Positions 52,329 to 61,836 are shown, numbered from the stretch's first letter. The stretch: DNA of 64,000 nt from Kordia sp050633145 (GCF_050633145.1 NZ_JBOEFY010000020.1:160774-224773); one strand, 5' to 3'. Notes: generated by a model not told the origin, from the letters alone. Program-made: numbers and translations.

Positions 52329-55300
52329 ATGATGAATGCATACGAACAAATACAAAAGAAACTAAGTCAGTTTGTAACCAAATATTACACAAACGAACTT
52401 ATCAAAGGAGCGATATTATTTTTTAGCATCGGTCTCTTATATTTTATAATCACCTTATTGGTGGAACATTTTCTATGGTTATCTACAGGAGCAAGAACCG
52501 CTTTATTTTGGATTTTTATTCTGGTGGAGTTGTCGCTTTTCGCGAAATTCATTGTGCTACCATTAACAAAACTGTTCAAACTTCAGAAAGGAATCAGTTT
52601 CAAAGAAGCGTCTACAATTATCGGGGATCATTTCCCAGAAGTAAACGATAAACTATTGAACGTATTGCAATTGTCTGAAACGTCTCAGGAATCTGAATTG
52701 TTGTTAGCAAGTATCGAACAAAAATCGGAAGAATTACAACCCATACCGTTTCAAGTAGCCATCAACTTTAAGAAAAATATCAAATACGCTAAGTATGCCA
52801 TCTTACCATTAGCCATTGTATTATTTGTGTGGATTTCTGGAAACAGCTCGCTATTTAGCAAAAGTTATGAGCGTGTTGTAAACTATCAAACAAATTATGA
52901 ACCGCCAGCACCATTTCAATTCATTGTAGTAAATGACAGTTTGCAAGCTATTGAAAATCAAGCATACAAATTGCAAGTACAAACACTCGGTGACGTTATT
53001 CCTGAAGAAGTACAAATAGCATTAGGAGACGAAACGTATTTTCTTCAAAACAAAGGTGTCGGAACGTTCGAATATACATTTACACAACCAAAAGAAGCAA
53101 CAACTTTTACGCTAACGGCAAACGAAGTCACTTCAAAACCATATACGTTGAATGTGGTAAAAGTACCTTCGTTAGTCAACTTCCAAATGGTATTGGATTA
53201 TCCTGCGTATACGAAACGTAAAGATGAGGTTTTAAAAAGTACAGGGAATGCTACCATTCCAGAAGGAACAAAAATTACATGGGAAGCCAAAGCGAAACAA
53301 ACTGAGAAACTTGAATTAATTTCAAAAGACAGCACGTATACGTTTGGTAAAGAAGCAGATGACTTCAAATTAGAACAAAAAATATATCAAAGACTTGATT
53401 ATCAAATAAGTACAAGTAATTCTGAACTTAAAAACTATGAAAACTTAGGTTTCAACATCAATGTAATTAAAGATGAATATCCTAAGATGGATTTACAGTC
53501 AAAACGTGATACGGTTGATCAACGGACACTATATTTCTTAGGGCAAGTTTCAGACGATTACGGATTAAGAAAATTACAACTTGTATACTATCCATCGGAA
53601 AGTGCTGCAAACAAATTCAAGGAAAACATTCCAATCAGTACATCAAATATTGATCAATTTCAATACACATTTCCTGGCAATCTAGAATTGGCAAAAGGCG
53701 TGAATTATGAATTTTATTTTCAGCTAACAGATAACGATGGAATTCGCGGAGGAAAAAGTGTAAAGAGCGAAATATTTAACTACCGTAAATTGACGGATAC
53801 AGAATTGCAAACAGAGCAATTGCAACAGCAAAATGAAACGATCAAAGATTTAGACAAGTCTTTAGAGAAGCTTCAAAAGCAACAAGACGAACTCAAAAAG
53901 ATTTCGCAAAATCAAAAAGAGAAAAGTGAACTGAATTTCAACGATCGCAAAAAGCTTGAAAAATTCTTGCAACGACAAGAACAGAGCGATCAAATGATGG
54001 AGAAGTTTTCTAAGCAATTGCAGCAAAACTTAGAAGATTTCCAAAAGGAAGAAACACAAGAAGATCAAGACAAAGAGTTGTTGAAAGAACGTTTAGAGCG
54101 TCAGCAAAAAGAATTGGAGAAGAATGAAAAGCTAATGGAAGAACTAAAAAAGTTAGCTGAAAAAATTAGTGAAGAAGAACTCCAGGAAAAACTTGAAGAG
54201 CTAGGAAAGCAACAACAAAACAGTAAAAAGAATCTACAGCAAATTTTAGAACTAACAAAGCGTTATTACGTAACTAAAAAAGCTGAAAAAATTCAAAAGG
54301 AATTAGGTGAACTTGCTAAAGAACAAGAAGAACTTTCTAAGAAAGATGGCGAGGAAAACACAAAGAAAAAGCAAGAAGAGCTGAATAAGAAATTCGAAGA
54401 TTTGCAAAAGGAAATGGACGAATTAGACAAAGAAAACAATGCGCTTAAAAAACCATTGGATCTAGAGCGTAACCAAAATGACGAAGAAGATGTAAAGAAA
54501 GAACAGCAAGATGCAACGGACGATCTTGAAAAAAGTGAAGAGTCACCAAGCGAACAGCAAAAAAGTGAACAGCAAAAGAGCGCGAAACAAAAACAAAAGA
54601 AAGCAGCTCAAAAAATGCAACGCATGAGCAAAAGTATGCAAACTGCTATGCAAATGAGTGGGCAAGAAAGCATAAAAGAAGATGCCGAAATGTTGCGTCA
54701 AATTCTAGACAATCTCGTTTTATTCTCTTTTGATGAAGAAAATCTAATGAAAGCTTTTGAGGAAATTGACAATTCAAATGCAGGATATGCCGGAAAGTTA
54801 AAGCGTCAAAAAGAACTGCGAAAAATGTTTGAGCATGTAGATGATAGTTTGTTTGCTTTGTCTTTGAGACAGCCTACAATCTCGGAACGAATAAATGGAG
54901 AAATCACAGAAATCTATTATAACATTGACAAATCTTTAGAGCAATTGGCGGAGAATAATGTCTACAGAGGTGTTGCGGCACAACAGTATGCATTAACAGC
55001 TACAAACAAGCTTGCAGATTTCCTTAGCGGTGCTTTAGATAACATGAACCAAAGTATGGGATCTGGGCAAGGGCAAGGTTCTTCTGGAGTTGGAAAAAGC
55101 GGGCAAAACCAAGGTCAAGGAAAAGGGTTTCAATTGCCAGACATTATTCAATCTCAAGATGAATTGAATAAGCAAATGAAGAAAGGAATGAAGAAGCAAG
55201 AAGGTCAAGGAAAAGATGGCAAAGGCGGCAAAGAAGGAGGAAAGGAAGAAGGTGATAAAGGCAAAGGCGGTAAAGACGGGAAAAATGGTGAAAACGGTCA

Positions 55301-55757
55301 GCAAGGTGGCGGATCGGGTAGTGGAGATGAAAACGAATCTGGTAAACTGTACGACATATTTAAACAACAACAAGCGTTGCGAAATCAACTCGAACAACAA
55401 TTGCAGGACAAGTACGGAGAAAAAATCAACAATCCAGAAGCTAAAGAATTGCTAAAACAAATGGAACAAGTGGAGACTGAATTGCTTGAAAAAGGATTCA
55501 ATGACGAAACCATGAAAAAGATGATTGAGCTTAAATACCAATTGCAAAAATTGGACAAAGCTGCTTTCGAACAGGAGAAAGAAAGCAAACGTGAATCTAC
55601 CACAAATCGCAAAGATTTCAACAATACTACAAATGAAAAAATGCCTGATGTTAGACAGTATTTCAATCAAATTGAGATATTAAACAGACAAGTATTACCT
55701 TTGCGGAATAATTACAAAAAGAAAGTACAAGAGTATTTCAAGAAAAAGGATGATTAG
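52329..55757 (+). CDS. DUF4175 family large membrane protein
   Basis: This protein of about 1142 aa has two N-terminal membrane helices (ELIKGAILFFSIGLLYFIIT, FWIFILVELSLFAKFIVL) and a further helix near 160 (YAILPLAIVLFVWISGN). A periplasmic beta-rich region follows, then a very long K/E/Q coiled coil (about 500-800) and a G/K/Q/D-rich low-complexity tract (about 920-1010). The role is not established; it is conserved in Bacteroidetes near envelope and tRNA-modification genes. The start at ATG 52329 or 52332 is preferred to an upstream one at 52299. It overlaps ybeY by 8 bp. Confidence 0.85.
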   Translation: MMNAYEQIQKKLSQFVTKYYTNELIKGAILFFSIGLLYFIITLLVEHFLWLSTGARTALFWIFILVELSLFAKFIVLPLTKLFKLQKGISFKEASTIIGDHFPEVNDKLLNVLQLSETSQESELLLASIEQKSEELQPIPFQVAINFKKNIKYAKYAILPLAIVLFVWISGNSSLFSKSYERVVNYQTNYEPPAPFQFIVVNDSLQAIENQAYKLQVQTLGDVIPEEVQIALGDETYFLQNKGVGTFEYTFTQPKEATTFTLTANEVTSKPYTLNVVKVPSLVNFQMVLDYPAYTKRKDEVLKSTGNATIPEGTKITWEAKAKQTEKLELISKDSTYTFGKEADDFKLEQKIYQRLDYQISTSNSELKNYENLGFNINVIKDEYPKMDLQSKRDTVDQRTLYFLGQVSDDYGLRKLQLVYYPSESAANKFKENIPISTSNIDQFQYTFPGNLELAKGVNYEFYFQLTDNDGIRGGKSVKSEIFNYRKLTDTELQTEQLQQQNETIKDLDKSLEKLQKQQDELKKISQNQKEKSELNFNDRKKLEKFLQRQEQSDQMMEKFSKQLQQNLEDFQKEETQEDQDKELLKERLERQQKELEKNEKLMEELKKLAEKISEEELQEKLEELGKQQQNSKKNLQQILELTKRYYVTKKAEKIQKELGELAKEQEELSKKDGEENTKKKQEELNKKFEDLQKEMDELDKENNALKKPLDLERNQNDEEDVKKEQQDATDDLEKSEESPSEQQKSEQQKSAKQKQKKAAQKMQRMSKSMQTAMQMSGQESIKEDAEMLRQILDNLVLFSFDEENLMKAFEEIDNSNAGYAGKLKRQKELRKMFEHVDDSLFALSLRQPTISERINGEITEIYYNIDKSLEQLAENNVYRGVAAQQYALTATNKLADFLSGALDNMNQSMGSGQGQGSSGVGKSGQNQGQGKGFQLPDIIQSQDELNKQMKKGMKKQEGQGKDGKGGKEGGKEEGDKGKGGKDGKNGENGQQGGGSGSGDENESGKLYDIFKQQQALRNQLEQQLQDKYGEKINNPEAKELLKQMEQVETELLEKGFNDETMKKMIELKYQLQKLDKAAFEQEKESKRESTTNRKDFNNTTNEKMPDVRQYFNQIEILNRQVLPLRNNYKKKVQEYFKKKDD

Positions 55758-56172
55758 TTTTCATTATGAAACCCAATTTGAACTTCCAAACGAAGCACAA
55801 ATTGAACAATGGATTAGCAAGGTAATTGCTTCAGAAGACAAACGTGAAGGAGATATTAATTATATCTTTTGTAATGATGAATACCTTCATAAATTGAATG
55901 TTGAGTTTTTAAATCATGACACGCTTACGGACATTATTAGCTTTGACAATTCTGTTGGAAGTGAATTGCACGGAGATATATTTATCTCTGTAGAACGTGT
56001 AGCTGACAACGCAAAAGATTTTGGCGTTTCTACTGATGAAGAATTGCGTCGCGTAATGGTTCATGGCGTATTGCATTATTGTGGATACAAAGACAAGACA
56101 GACGCAGATCAAGCAAAAATGACGGAGAAAGAAAACGAAAAACTTCAAATGTTCCACGTGGAACACTCTTAA
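55750..56172 (+). CDS. ybeY: rRNA maturation endoribonuclease YbeY
   Basis: This 140-aa zinc-dependent RNase is involved in 16S rRNA 3' maturation and ribosome quality control. The motif VMVHGVLHYCGYKDK gives His105 and His109. The third His of the classical HGxLHxxGYDH is replaced in GYKDK, as I recall for other Bacteroidetes members. The last residues (MFHVEHS) are encoded by a parS palindrome at 56150-56165. It is translationally coupled to the DUF4175 gene (8-bp overlap), and mnmG follows after 48 bp. Confidence 0.93.
   Translation: MISFHYETQFELPNEAQIEQWISKVIASEDKREGDINYIFCNDEYLHKLNVEFLNHDTLTDIISFDNSVGSELHGDIFISVERVADNAKDFGVSTDEELRRVMVHGVLHYCGYKDKTDADQAKMTEKENEKLQMFHVEHS
56150..56165. 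promoter_or_regulatory. parS centromere site 1 (ParB binding), inside ybeY
   Basis: TGTTCCACGTGGAACA is a perfect 16-bp palindrome matching the ParB target consensus TGTTNCACGTGNAACA. It overlaps the last codons of ybeY. Identical copies lie at 58103 and 59040. Confidence 0.85.
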
Positions 56173-56220
56173 GTATCTAGTACAAAAACTGAAAAAGAAA
56201 CCGAATTCAATCGTTAAGAT

Positions 56221-58092
56221 ATGTTTAATACGGAATATGATGTTATCGTAGTTGGCGCTGGTCATGCAGGATCTGAAGCTGCTGCTGCTGCTGCGAATAT
56301 GGGAAGCAAAACCTTGCTCGTTACGATGAACTTACAGAACATTGCGCAGATGTCTTGTAATCCCGCTATGGGCGGAATTGCCAAAGGACAAATTGTTCGT
56401 GAAATTGATGCACTTGGAGGGTATAGCGGAATTGTAACTGACAACTCTGCTATTCAGTTTAAGATGTTGAACAAGTCCAAAGGACCAGCAATGTGGTCGC
56501 CACGTGCACAAAGTGATCGTATGCGTTTTGCAGAAGAATGGCGTTTGATGTTAGAGCGAACAATGAACCTAGATTTCTATCAGGAAATGGTTCGTGGTTT
56601 AATCATTGAAAATGGAAAAATAAAAGGTGTAAAAACCTCTTTAGGATTAGAAATAAAAGCAAAAACTGTTGTACTAACTAATGGAACTTTCCTTAACGGA
56701 TTGATCCATATTGGTGATAAAAACTTTGGTGGAGGAAGAGCAGGAGAAAGAGCCGCAACTGGAATTACAGAAGAACTATTGGAACTCGGTTTTGAATCGG
56801 GAAGAATGAAAACTGGAACACCTCCAAGAGTAGATGGAAGATCGTTAGATTATTCTAAAATGATTATTCAACCTGGTGATGAAATACCTGATAAATTCTC
56901 ATATTTAAAATCGACAAAACCTTTAGAAAATCAGCGTGCCTGCCACATGACATATACGTCTCCAGAAGTACACAATTTACTGCGAGAAGGTTTTGATAGA
57001 TCACCAATGTTTAATGGTAGAATTAAATCGCTAGGACCAAGATATTGTCCTTCGATAGAAGATAAAATTAATCGATTTGCAGATAAGGATCGTCACCAAT
57101 TATTTGTAGAACCTGAAGGCTGGAATACAGTTGAAGTGTATGTAAATGGGTTTTCAACTTCACTTCCAGAAGACGTACAATTTAAGGCATTAAGTTCTGT
57201 GGCTGGTTTTGAAAATGTAAAGTTTTTTAGACCTGGTTATGCTATCGAATATGACTACTTTCCACCAACACAATTAAAGCATACACTTGAAACTAAAATT
57301 GTAGATGGATTGTTCTTTGCAGGACAAATTAACGGAACTACTGGATATGAAGAAGCAGCTTCACAAGGATTAATGGCAGGAATAAATGCAGCACTTCAAG
57401 TACAGGAAAAGGAATCATTTATACTTAAAAGAAACGAAGCTTATATTGGAGTTCTAATTGATGATTTAATCACGAAAGGAACAGAAGAACCATACAGAAT
57501 GTTTACGTCTCGTGCGGAATATAGAACGCTACTTAGACAAGATAATGCAGACTTTAGATTGACACCAGTTGGACACAAATTAGGTTTGGCCAGTGAAGAA
57601 CGTTTGCGTGCTATGGAACATAAGAAAACTAACTCTGATGCGTTTATCCAATTCTTTAAAGATACAAGTGTAAAGCCAGATGAAATCAATCCGATTTTAG
57701 AAGCTAAGAACTCTTCTAAAGTGAAGCAACAAGATAAGATGTTTAAGATATTTGCGCGTCCAAATATTAGCATGGATGACATGAAACAAGTTGCTTCTGT
57801 GTCAAACTTTATTAATGAGCATAGCTTGGAAAAAGATGTTTTAGAACAGACAGAAGTTCAAGTAAAATATGCTGGATATATCAACAAAGAAAAAAGCAAT
57901 GCAGATAAATTAAATAACCTAGAGCGTGTAAAAATCCCAACAGATTTTAAGTATGATGGATTAACAAATCTATCTTTAGAAGCACGTCAAAAGTTGTCTA
58001 AAATTCGTCCTGTAAACTTATCACAGGCTTCTCGAATCAGTGGAGTTTCTCCAAGTGATATAAGTGTCATGTTAGTGTATTTAAATAGATAA
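56221..58092 (+). CDS. mnmG: tRNA uridine-5-carboxymethylaminomethyl modification enzyme MnmG
   Basis: This 623-aa FAD protein works with MnmE to modify U34 of tRNAs. The Rossmann motif VIVVGAGHAGSEAAAAAANM is at about residues 8-27. It is followed by SCNPAMGGIAKGQIVREIDA, GTPPRVDGRSLDYSKM and GYEEAASQGLMAGINAALQV, and a helical C-terminus. The length is normal. parS palindromes lie on both sides of the gene. Confidence 0.96.
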   Translation: MFNTEYDVIVVGAGHAGSEAAAAAANMGSKTLLVTMNLQNIAQMSCNPAMGGIAKGQIVREIDALGGYSGIVTDNSAIQFKMLNKSKGPAMWSPRAQSDRMRFAEEWRLMLERTMNLDFYQEMVRGLIIENGKIKGVKTSLGLEIKAKTVVLTNGTFLNGLIHIGDKNFGGGRAGERAATGITEELLELGFESGRMKTGTPPRVDGRSLDYSKMIIQPGDEIPDKFSYLKSTKPLENQRACHMTYTSPEVHNLLREGFDRSPMFNGRIKSLGPRYCPSIEDKINRFADKDRHQLFVEPEGWNTVEVYVNGFSTSLPEDVQFKALSSVAGFENVKFFRPGYAIEYDYFPPTQLKHTLETKIVDGLFFAGQINGTTGYEEAASQGLMAGINAALQVQEKESFILKRNEAYIGVLIDDLITKGTEEPYRMFTSRAEYRTLLRQDNADFRLTPVGHKLGLASEERLRAMEHKKTNSDAFIQFFKDTSVKPDEINPILEAKNSSKVKQQDKMFKIFARPNISMDDMKQVASVSNFINEHSLEKDVLEQTEVQVKYAGYINKEKSNADKLNNLERVKIPTDFKYDGLTNLSLEARQKLSKIRPVNLSQASRISGVSPSDISVMLVYLNR

Positions 58093-58102
58093 AAATTTTA
58101 AG

Positions 58103-58118
58103 TGTTCCACGTGGAACA
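58103..58118. promoter_or_regulatory. parS centromere site 2 (ParB binding)
   Basis: A copy of TGTTCCACGTGGAACA identical to site 1, 11 bp after the mnmG stop and 10 bp before the next gene. Confidence 0.85.
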
Positions 58119-58127
58119 ATTCTTCCA

Positions 58128-58976
58128 ATGGAAATAAAATCATTAGAAAATACTCCAATCCGCGAGATCGTTTTAACCTTGAATTTTGCATTCTCAGATT
58201 ACTTCGTTCCGATCAATTTTACTGAAGAATATGTAAATGAAAGATGGACAGCTTCAGGAGTAGATTACAGTTTGTCATTTGGTGTTTTTGATAAAGATAA
58301 ATTGGTTGGTTTTATTATTCATGCAATTAATAATTACGGAGAAACTAAAGTTGCATACAATGCTTCTACAGGAGTAATTCCATCACACAGAAGACAAGGT
58401 TTGCTTACCAAACTATATTCAAAAGCAATTACAGCTTTGCAGATAAATGGAATTCAAAAAAGCACTTTGGAATGCATAACTAAAAACGAACGTGCAATTT
58501 TAGCATATCAAAAAGTTGGATTTACTATTGACCGACAGTATAAGTTATATAAATTCGATTGGAAACAAATTGAAATCAAATCTGAATTTGAAGTTAACGT
58601 CAATACTGATTTTTTGTTTGATGATTTTAAACAATTACAAAACTATTTTCCATCTATAGAAAATCAAGATCATTGTTTAGAAAAGTATAAAGAGAATTTA
58701 ATTTCAATTGCAGTTTTTGATGCAGAAGAAATAGTAGCGTATTTAATTTTTCATAAAAATTCTAAAAGAATTCATAGACTAGGAGCAAAGGATAATAATT
58801 GGAATATTTTTGGTGAAATTTTATTTTCAGGTTTGCCAACAGGAAATTATAATATTATAAATGTTGATACTGTAAATTCAACTATTCATGATTTTTTCAA
58901 AAAAATGAATTTTGATAATTATATCGATCAATATGATATGAGTTTTGATTTCGACTCCGCTCAATCAAAATTTTAA
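58128..58976 (+). CDS. GNAT family N-acetyltransferase, 282 aa
   Basis: The N-terminal GNAT domain (about 1-145) has the acetyl-CoA motif VIPSHRRQGLLTKLY at 83-97, then ECITKNERAILAYQKVGF. The C-terminal half (about 150-282) is a second, weaker GNAT-like or accessory domain (FDAEEIVAYLIFHKN, FFKKMNFDNYIDQYDM). The substrate is unknown. It directly follows parS site 2. Confidence 0.85.
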   Translation: MEIKSLENTPIREIVLTLNFAFSDYFVPINFTEEYVNERWTASGVDYSLSFGVFDKDKLVGFIIHAINNYGETKVAYNASTGVIPSHRRQGLLTKLYSKAITALQINGIQKSTLECITKNERAILAYQKVGFTIDRQYKLYKFDWKQIEIKSEFEVNVNTDFLFDDFKQLQNYFPSIENQDHCLEKYKENLISIAVFDAEEIVAYLIFHKNSKRIHRLGAKDNNWNIFGEILFSGLPTGNYNIINVDTVNSTIHDFFKKMNFDNYIDQYDMSFDFDSAQSKF

Positions 58977-59039
58977 AAAGTGTCATTTCGATCGCAGTCG
59001 AGAAAACTTTATTCCAATTCATAATCAATAATAACTAAT

Positions 59040-59055
59040 TGTTCCACGTGGAACA
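59040..59055. promoter_or_regulatory. parS centromere site 3 (ParB binding)
   Basis: A third identical copy of TGTTCCACGTGGAACA, 32 bp upstream of the methyltransferase ATG. Spacing from site 2 is 937 bp; site 1 to site 2 is 1953 bp. Confidence 0.85.
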
Positions 59056-59086
59056 ATTCAATATAAAATTTAGAAGTAATACAAAA

Positions 59087-59929
59087 ATGGAGAACATCAC
59101 GGTAAAAGATCATTCTGTTTCGGGCGAAGAATTTCAATTGGTTTTTGATGAAGCTTTGGAAATGTATAAAACCGAACCGCAACCAAGTTTGGAAACCTTA
59201 GCTTCCTATTATGAAAGCGAAGATTATATTTCACATACCGATGCCAAGAGAAACCTATTTGAAAAAATATATCATTGGGTTCGTTCGTATATGCTTTCTA
59301 AAAAAATGTCTATTGTTGATACGCATACAAAAAGTGACGCTAAAAAAGTGTTGGACATTGGTTGTGGTACAGGAGACTTTTTAGCAATGGCCAAAAAGTA
59401 CAAATGGGAAATTGCAGGAATTGAACCTGATGCACAAGCGCGAAAAATTGCTACTGAAAAAACAGGAATAGAAATTCATACGAATGATTGGCTTTCAGAA
59501 ATTGCCGATGATAGTTTTGACGCTGTAACAATGTGGCACGTTTTAGAACACGTTCCAGATTTGTCAGCACAGATTCAAACTTTAAAAAGAATCATCAAAC
59601 CCAACGGAAGTATCTTTATTGCGGTTCCTAATTTTAAAAGTCACGATGCAACACATTACAAAGAACTTTGGGCGGCGTATGATGTTCCTCGACACTTATG
59701 GCATTTCTCTCAAAAATCAATCAAATCACTTTTTGGAAAAGAAAACATGAAAGTAGTAAAAATCTTACCAATGAAGTTTGATGCTTATTATGTGAGTTTA
59801 CTTTCCGAAAAACACAAAACTGGAAAAATGAATCCGATCAAAGGATTTTACAGAGGATTTGTATCAAACTTTAAGGCGATCTCTTCTTCGGAGTATTCTT
59901 CACTCATTTACGTCATAAAGAACAACTAA
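59087..59929 (+). CDS. Class I SAM-dependent methyltransferase, 280 aa
   Basis: VLDIGCGTGDFLAMAK (88-103) is the SAM-binding motif I, followed by AGIEPDAQARKIATEK and FDAVTMWHVLEHVPDL, typical of Methyltransf_11/23 enzymes. An N-terminal helical part precedes it. I start at ATG 59087 (MENITVKDHS). An in-frame TTG at 59039 would translate the parS palindrome and is rejected. The substrate is unknown. Confidence 0.88.
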   Translation: MENITVKDHSVSGEEFQLVFDEALEMYKTEPQPSLETLASYYESEDYISHTDAKRNLFEKIYHWVRSYMLSKKMSIVDTHTKSDAKKVLDIGCGTGDFLAMAKKYKWEIAGIEPDAQARKIATEKTGIEIHTNDWLSEIADDSFDAVTMWHVLEHVPDLSAQIQTLKRIIKPNGSIFIAVPNFKSHDATHYKELWAAYDVPRHLWHFSQKSIKSLFGKENMKVVKILPMKFDAYYVSLLSEKHKTGKMNPIKGFYRGFVSNFKAISSSEYSSLIYVIKNN

Positions 59930-60120
59930 AAATGCATTTTAAGCTGTTTTAAGCATGGTTTATAGTTAAACCTATGCAATGTGATGGCTATTTTGTGAAA
60001 CGATTTAAAACACATAAGAAAAAAGGCGACTTTTGATAAATGTTGTTTATGATATAATTTAGAACCATAAATTATATTTATGCTGTCGTTTTTCGTGAAA
60101 AATCATCTAAACTTCACAAT

Positions 60121-60150
60121 TTTGTTATGTAAACTTTATTTCTATTTTTG
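60121..60150 (+). promoter_or_regulatory. Promoter of the OmpH-like gene
   Basis: TTTG at 60121-60124 and TATTTTTG at 60143-60150 are separated by 18 bp, matching both the -33 and -7 Bacteroidetes elements. It lies 84 bp upstream of the ATG. The gap 59930-60120 shows nothing else recognisable. Confidence 0.6.
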
Positions 60151-60234
60151 CGGGAACGAAAATGACACAAACGGAAAGATGTCGATTTGTCAATTTTCAT
60201 AAAAAGGATAGATAACAACAAAAAAAGTATACAA

Positions 60235-60759
60235 ATGAAAAAACTACTTGTTTTAGGAATTGCTGTTTTGGCATTTTATTCATGTGAGAAATCTGCAAAA
60301 ATCGGTTTTGTAGACAATTCTGAGTTAATCAAAGAATACGAAGAGAAAAAAGAAATGGAAGCGGCTTTTAAAACTCGCATCGAAGGTTTTAACAAAAGAA
60401 AAGATAGCTTGTCGCAAATGTTCAATTTAGAATACAAACAAGCACAAGAAAAAGCGGCAAAAGCATCTCCAAAACAACAACAAGAATTATCGGTTCAAAT
60501 TCAGCAATTAGGAGAGCGTTTGGATCAGCAAATTAAAATTGAGCAAAACCGTATTTCTGAAGAAAGTAGAACTGAAAACGATTCTATTCTAGGTAGATTA
60601 AAAAAATTCGTAGCAGCTTACGGAGAAAAAAACGGATATGACTTTATCATGGGTAAAAATGAGTTTACTGGAAACTTATACTATGGTAAAAAAAACTATG
60701 ACATTACGAAAGAAGTACTAGATGCGTTAAACAAAGACTACGCAGCAAAGAAAAAGTAA
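60235..60759 (+). CDS. OmpH/Skp family lipoprotein
   Basis: This protein of 174 aa from ATG 60235 has a lipobox LAFYSCEKS. IGFVDNSELIKEYEEKKEME starts the OmpH domain, followed by a long coiled coil (NLEYKQAQEKAAKASPKQQQ, ELSVQIQQLGERLDQQI) and the closing NGYDFIMGKNEFTGNLYYG. Skp/OmpH proteins chaperone outer-membrane proteins in the periplasm. Here the lipid anchor implies membrane attachment. The upstream 16-residue extension of the frame is rejected because it would precede the signal peptide. Confidence 0.88.
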   Translation: MKKLLVLGIAVLAFYSCEKSAKIGFVDNSELIKEYEEKKEMEAAFKTRIEGFNKRKDSLSQMFNLEYKQAQEKAAKASPKQQQELSVQIQQLGERLDQQIKIEQNRISEESRTENDSILGRLKKFVAAYGEKNGYDFIMGKNEFTGNLYYGKKNYDITKEVLDALNKDYAAKKK

Positions 60760-60784
60760 TACAAACTACATACAAGATTCAACA

Positions 60785-60812
60785 AAAAGACTTTCGAAAG
60801 AAGGTCTTTTTT
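60785..60812 (+). terminator. Terminator after the OmpH-like gene
   Basis: AAAAGAC and GGTCTTTT pair across TTTCGAAAGAA, with a long T-tract. Confidence 0.65.
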
Positions 60813-60813
60813 T

Positions 60814-60947
60814 TTAGATAGATTGTTAGACATGCTTTGCTCTTAGATAGTTGGGCGCGCTTCGCTTTAGATATTTTAGGAGNNNNNNNNNNNNNNNNNN
60901 NNNNNNNNNTTAGATCATTAGAATTGTGTATTGAGAAGTTTTACAAC
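60814..60947. repeat. Short degenerate tandem repeats interrupted by a 27-base assembly gap
   Basis: TTAGATAGATTG, TTAGATAGTTGG, TTTAGATATTTT and, past the gap, TTAGATCATTAG alternate with GCTTTGCTC and GCTTCGCT. Ns occupy 60883-60909. The gap probably hides more repeat units. The open frame running through the Ns is not a gene. Confidence 0.5.
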
Positions 60948-61019
60948 GTCATAGCGAACAACGTGAAGCTATCTGCTACTTTAGAAACAGATTACTTCGT
61001 CATGCTTCCTCGTAATGAC
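60948..61019. repeat. Imperfect inverted repeat, dispersed-element type
   Basis: GTCATAGCGAACAACGTGAAGC (from 60948) and GCTTCCTCGTAATGAC (ending 61019) form the two arms, with ATCTG and CAGAT facing inward. This is the form of small mobile palindromic repeats often found between bacterial genes. Confidence 0.5.
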
Positions 61020-61087
61020 ATTTCAGACAAATTCACAAAAAAACAAATTCACAAACCCACAAATAGCAAATCCACACCTAACCAACA

Positions 61088-61834
61088 TCAAACATTCCGA
61101 ATCATATTCAAAAAATCGGTGCGTTTATTTCGTGAAACAGGCAACTTATGATTGTCCTGTAACACAACATATCCTTCGTTTAAATACTTTAAAATATAAT
61201 TGATGTTGATTAAGTGCGATTTGTGAATTAAATAAAAATCTTTACTCTTTAGCAGTTTAAAAAAGTGTCCAATACTATACGAACTCATGATCGGTTTACT
61301 TTGCTGAAAATGAATTTTTGTATATCCATCTGTTCCTTGACAATGAATAATATCTTCAATCTTTACAAACTCCAAACCATCTTGCGAAGGAATCACAATT
61401 TTCTTCTGTTGAAACGATTGAATGCCTAAATTTTCAATTAACAGCGTATTCTTTTGCAAAGCTGTTTTATCGGCAATATTCTGCGTAGCTACGGAAACCG
61501 CCTGAATCAAATCTTGGCTATCAATAGGTTTCACAACATATCCAATGGCACAATGTTTAATGGCTTCAATTCCGTAATTATCAAAAGCAGTTACAAAAAT
61601 GACTTCAAAGGTTGGTTGTGGAATTTTTTCTAATACTTCAAAACCATTCATGCCAGGCATGGCAATATCCAAAAACACCAATTGTGGTTTCAAATTTGTA
61701 ATCAAATCAATGGCTTCTTCAGGATCTTGAGTTTCGCCAATAACGGTTACGTTTGGACATAATCTTTCGAGTTTGTTTTTTAAAATAGCTAACGACTTAT
61801 GTTCATCGTCAACAAGAATAGCAGTTACAGTCAT
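61088..61834 (-). CDS. LytTR family response regulator
   Basis: This 248-aa protein has a receiver domain with Asp in QLVFLDIAMPGMNGFEVL and Lys in YVVKPIDSQDLIQA, and a C-terminal LytTR DNA-binding domain (IVIPSQDGLEFVKIEDIIHC, YLIHKSHLININYILKYL, LPVSRNKR). It is the last gene of an operon with its kinase (2-bp gap). It is paralogous in type to the pair at 39470-41196. Confidence 0.93.
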   Translation of the reverse strand: MTVTAILVDDEHKSLAILKNKLERLCPNVTVIGETQDPEEAIDLITNLKPQLVFLDIAMPGMNGFEVLEKIPQPTFEVIFVTAFDNYGIEAIKHCAIGYVVKPIDSQDLIQAVSVATQNIADKTALQKNTLLIENLGIQSFQQKKIVIPSQDGLEFVKIEDIIHCQGTDGYTKIHFQQSKPIMSSYSIGHFFKLLKSKDFYLIHKSHLININYILKYLNEGYVVLQDNHKLPVSRNKRTDFLNMIRNV

Positions 61835-61836
61835 AA

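Noticed and set aside
55035..55400. 121-codon minus-strand frame within the DUF4175 gene
   Set aside because: It is the complement of the low-complexity G/K-rich tract of a real gene; a shadow.
59039..59086. TTG start that would add 16 residues to the methyltransferase
   Set aside because: It would translate the parS palindrome as FHVEQ; the ATG at 59087 gives a normal start.
60837..61151. Open frame spanning the N gap
   Set aside because: It includes ten unknown residues and runs through repeats, so it is not evidence of a gene.
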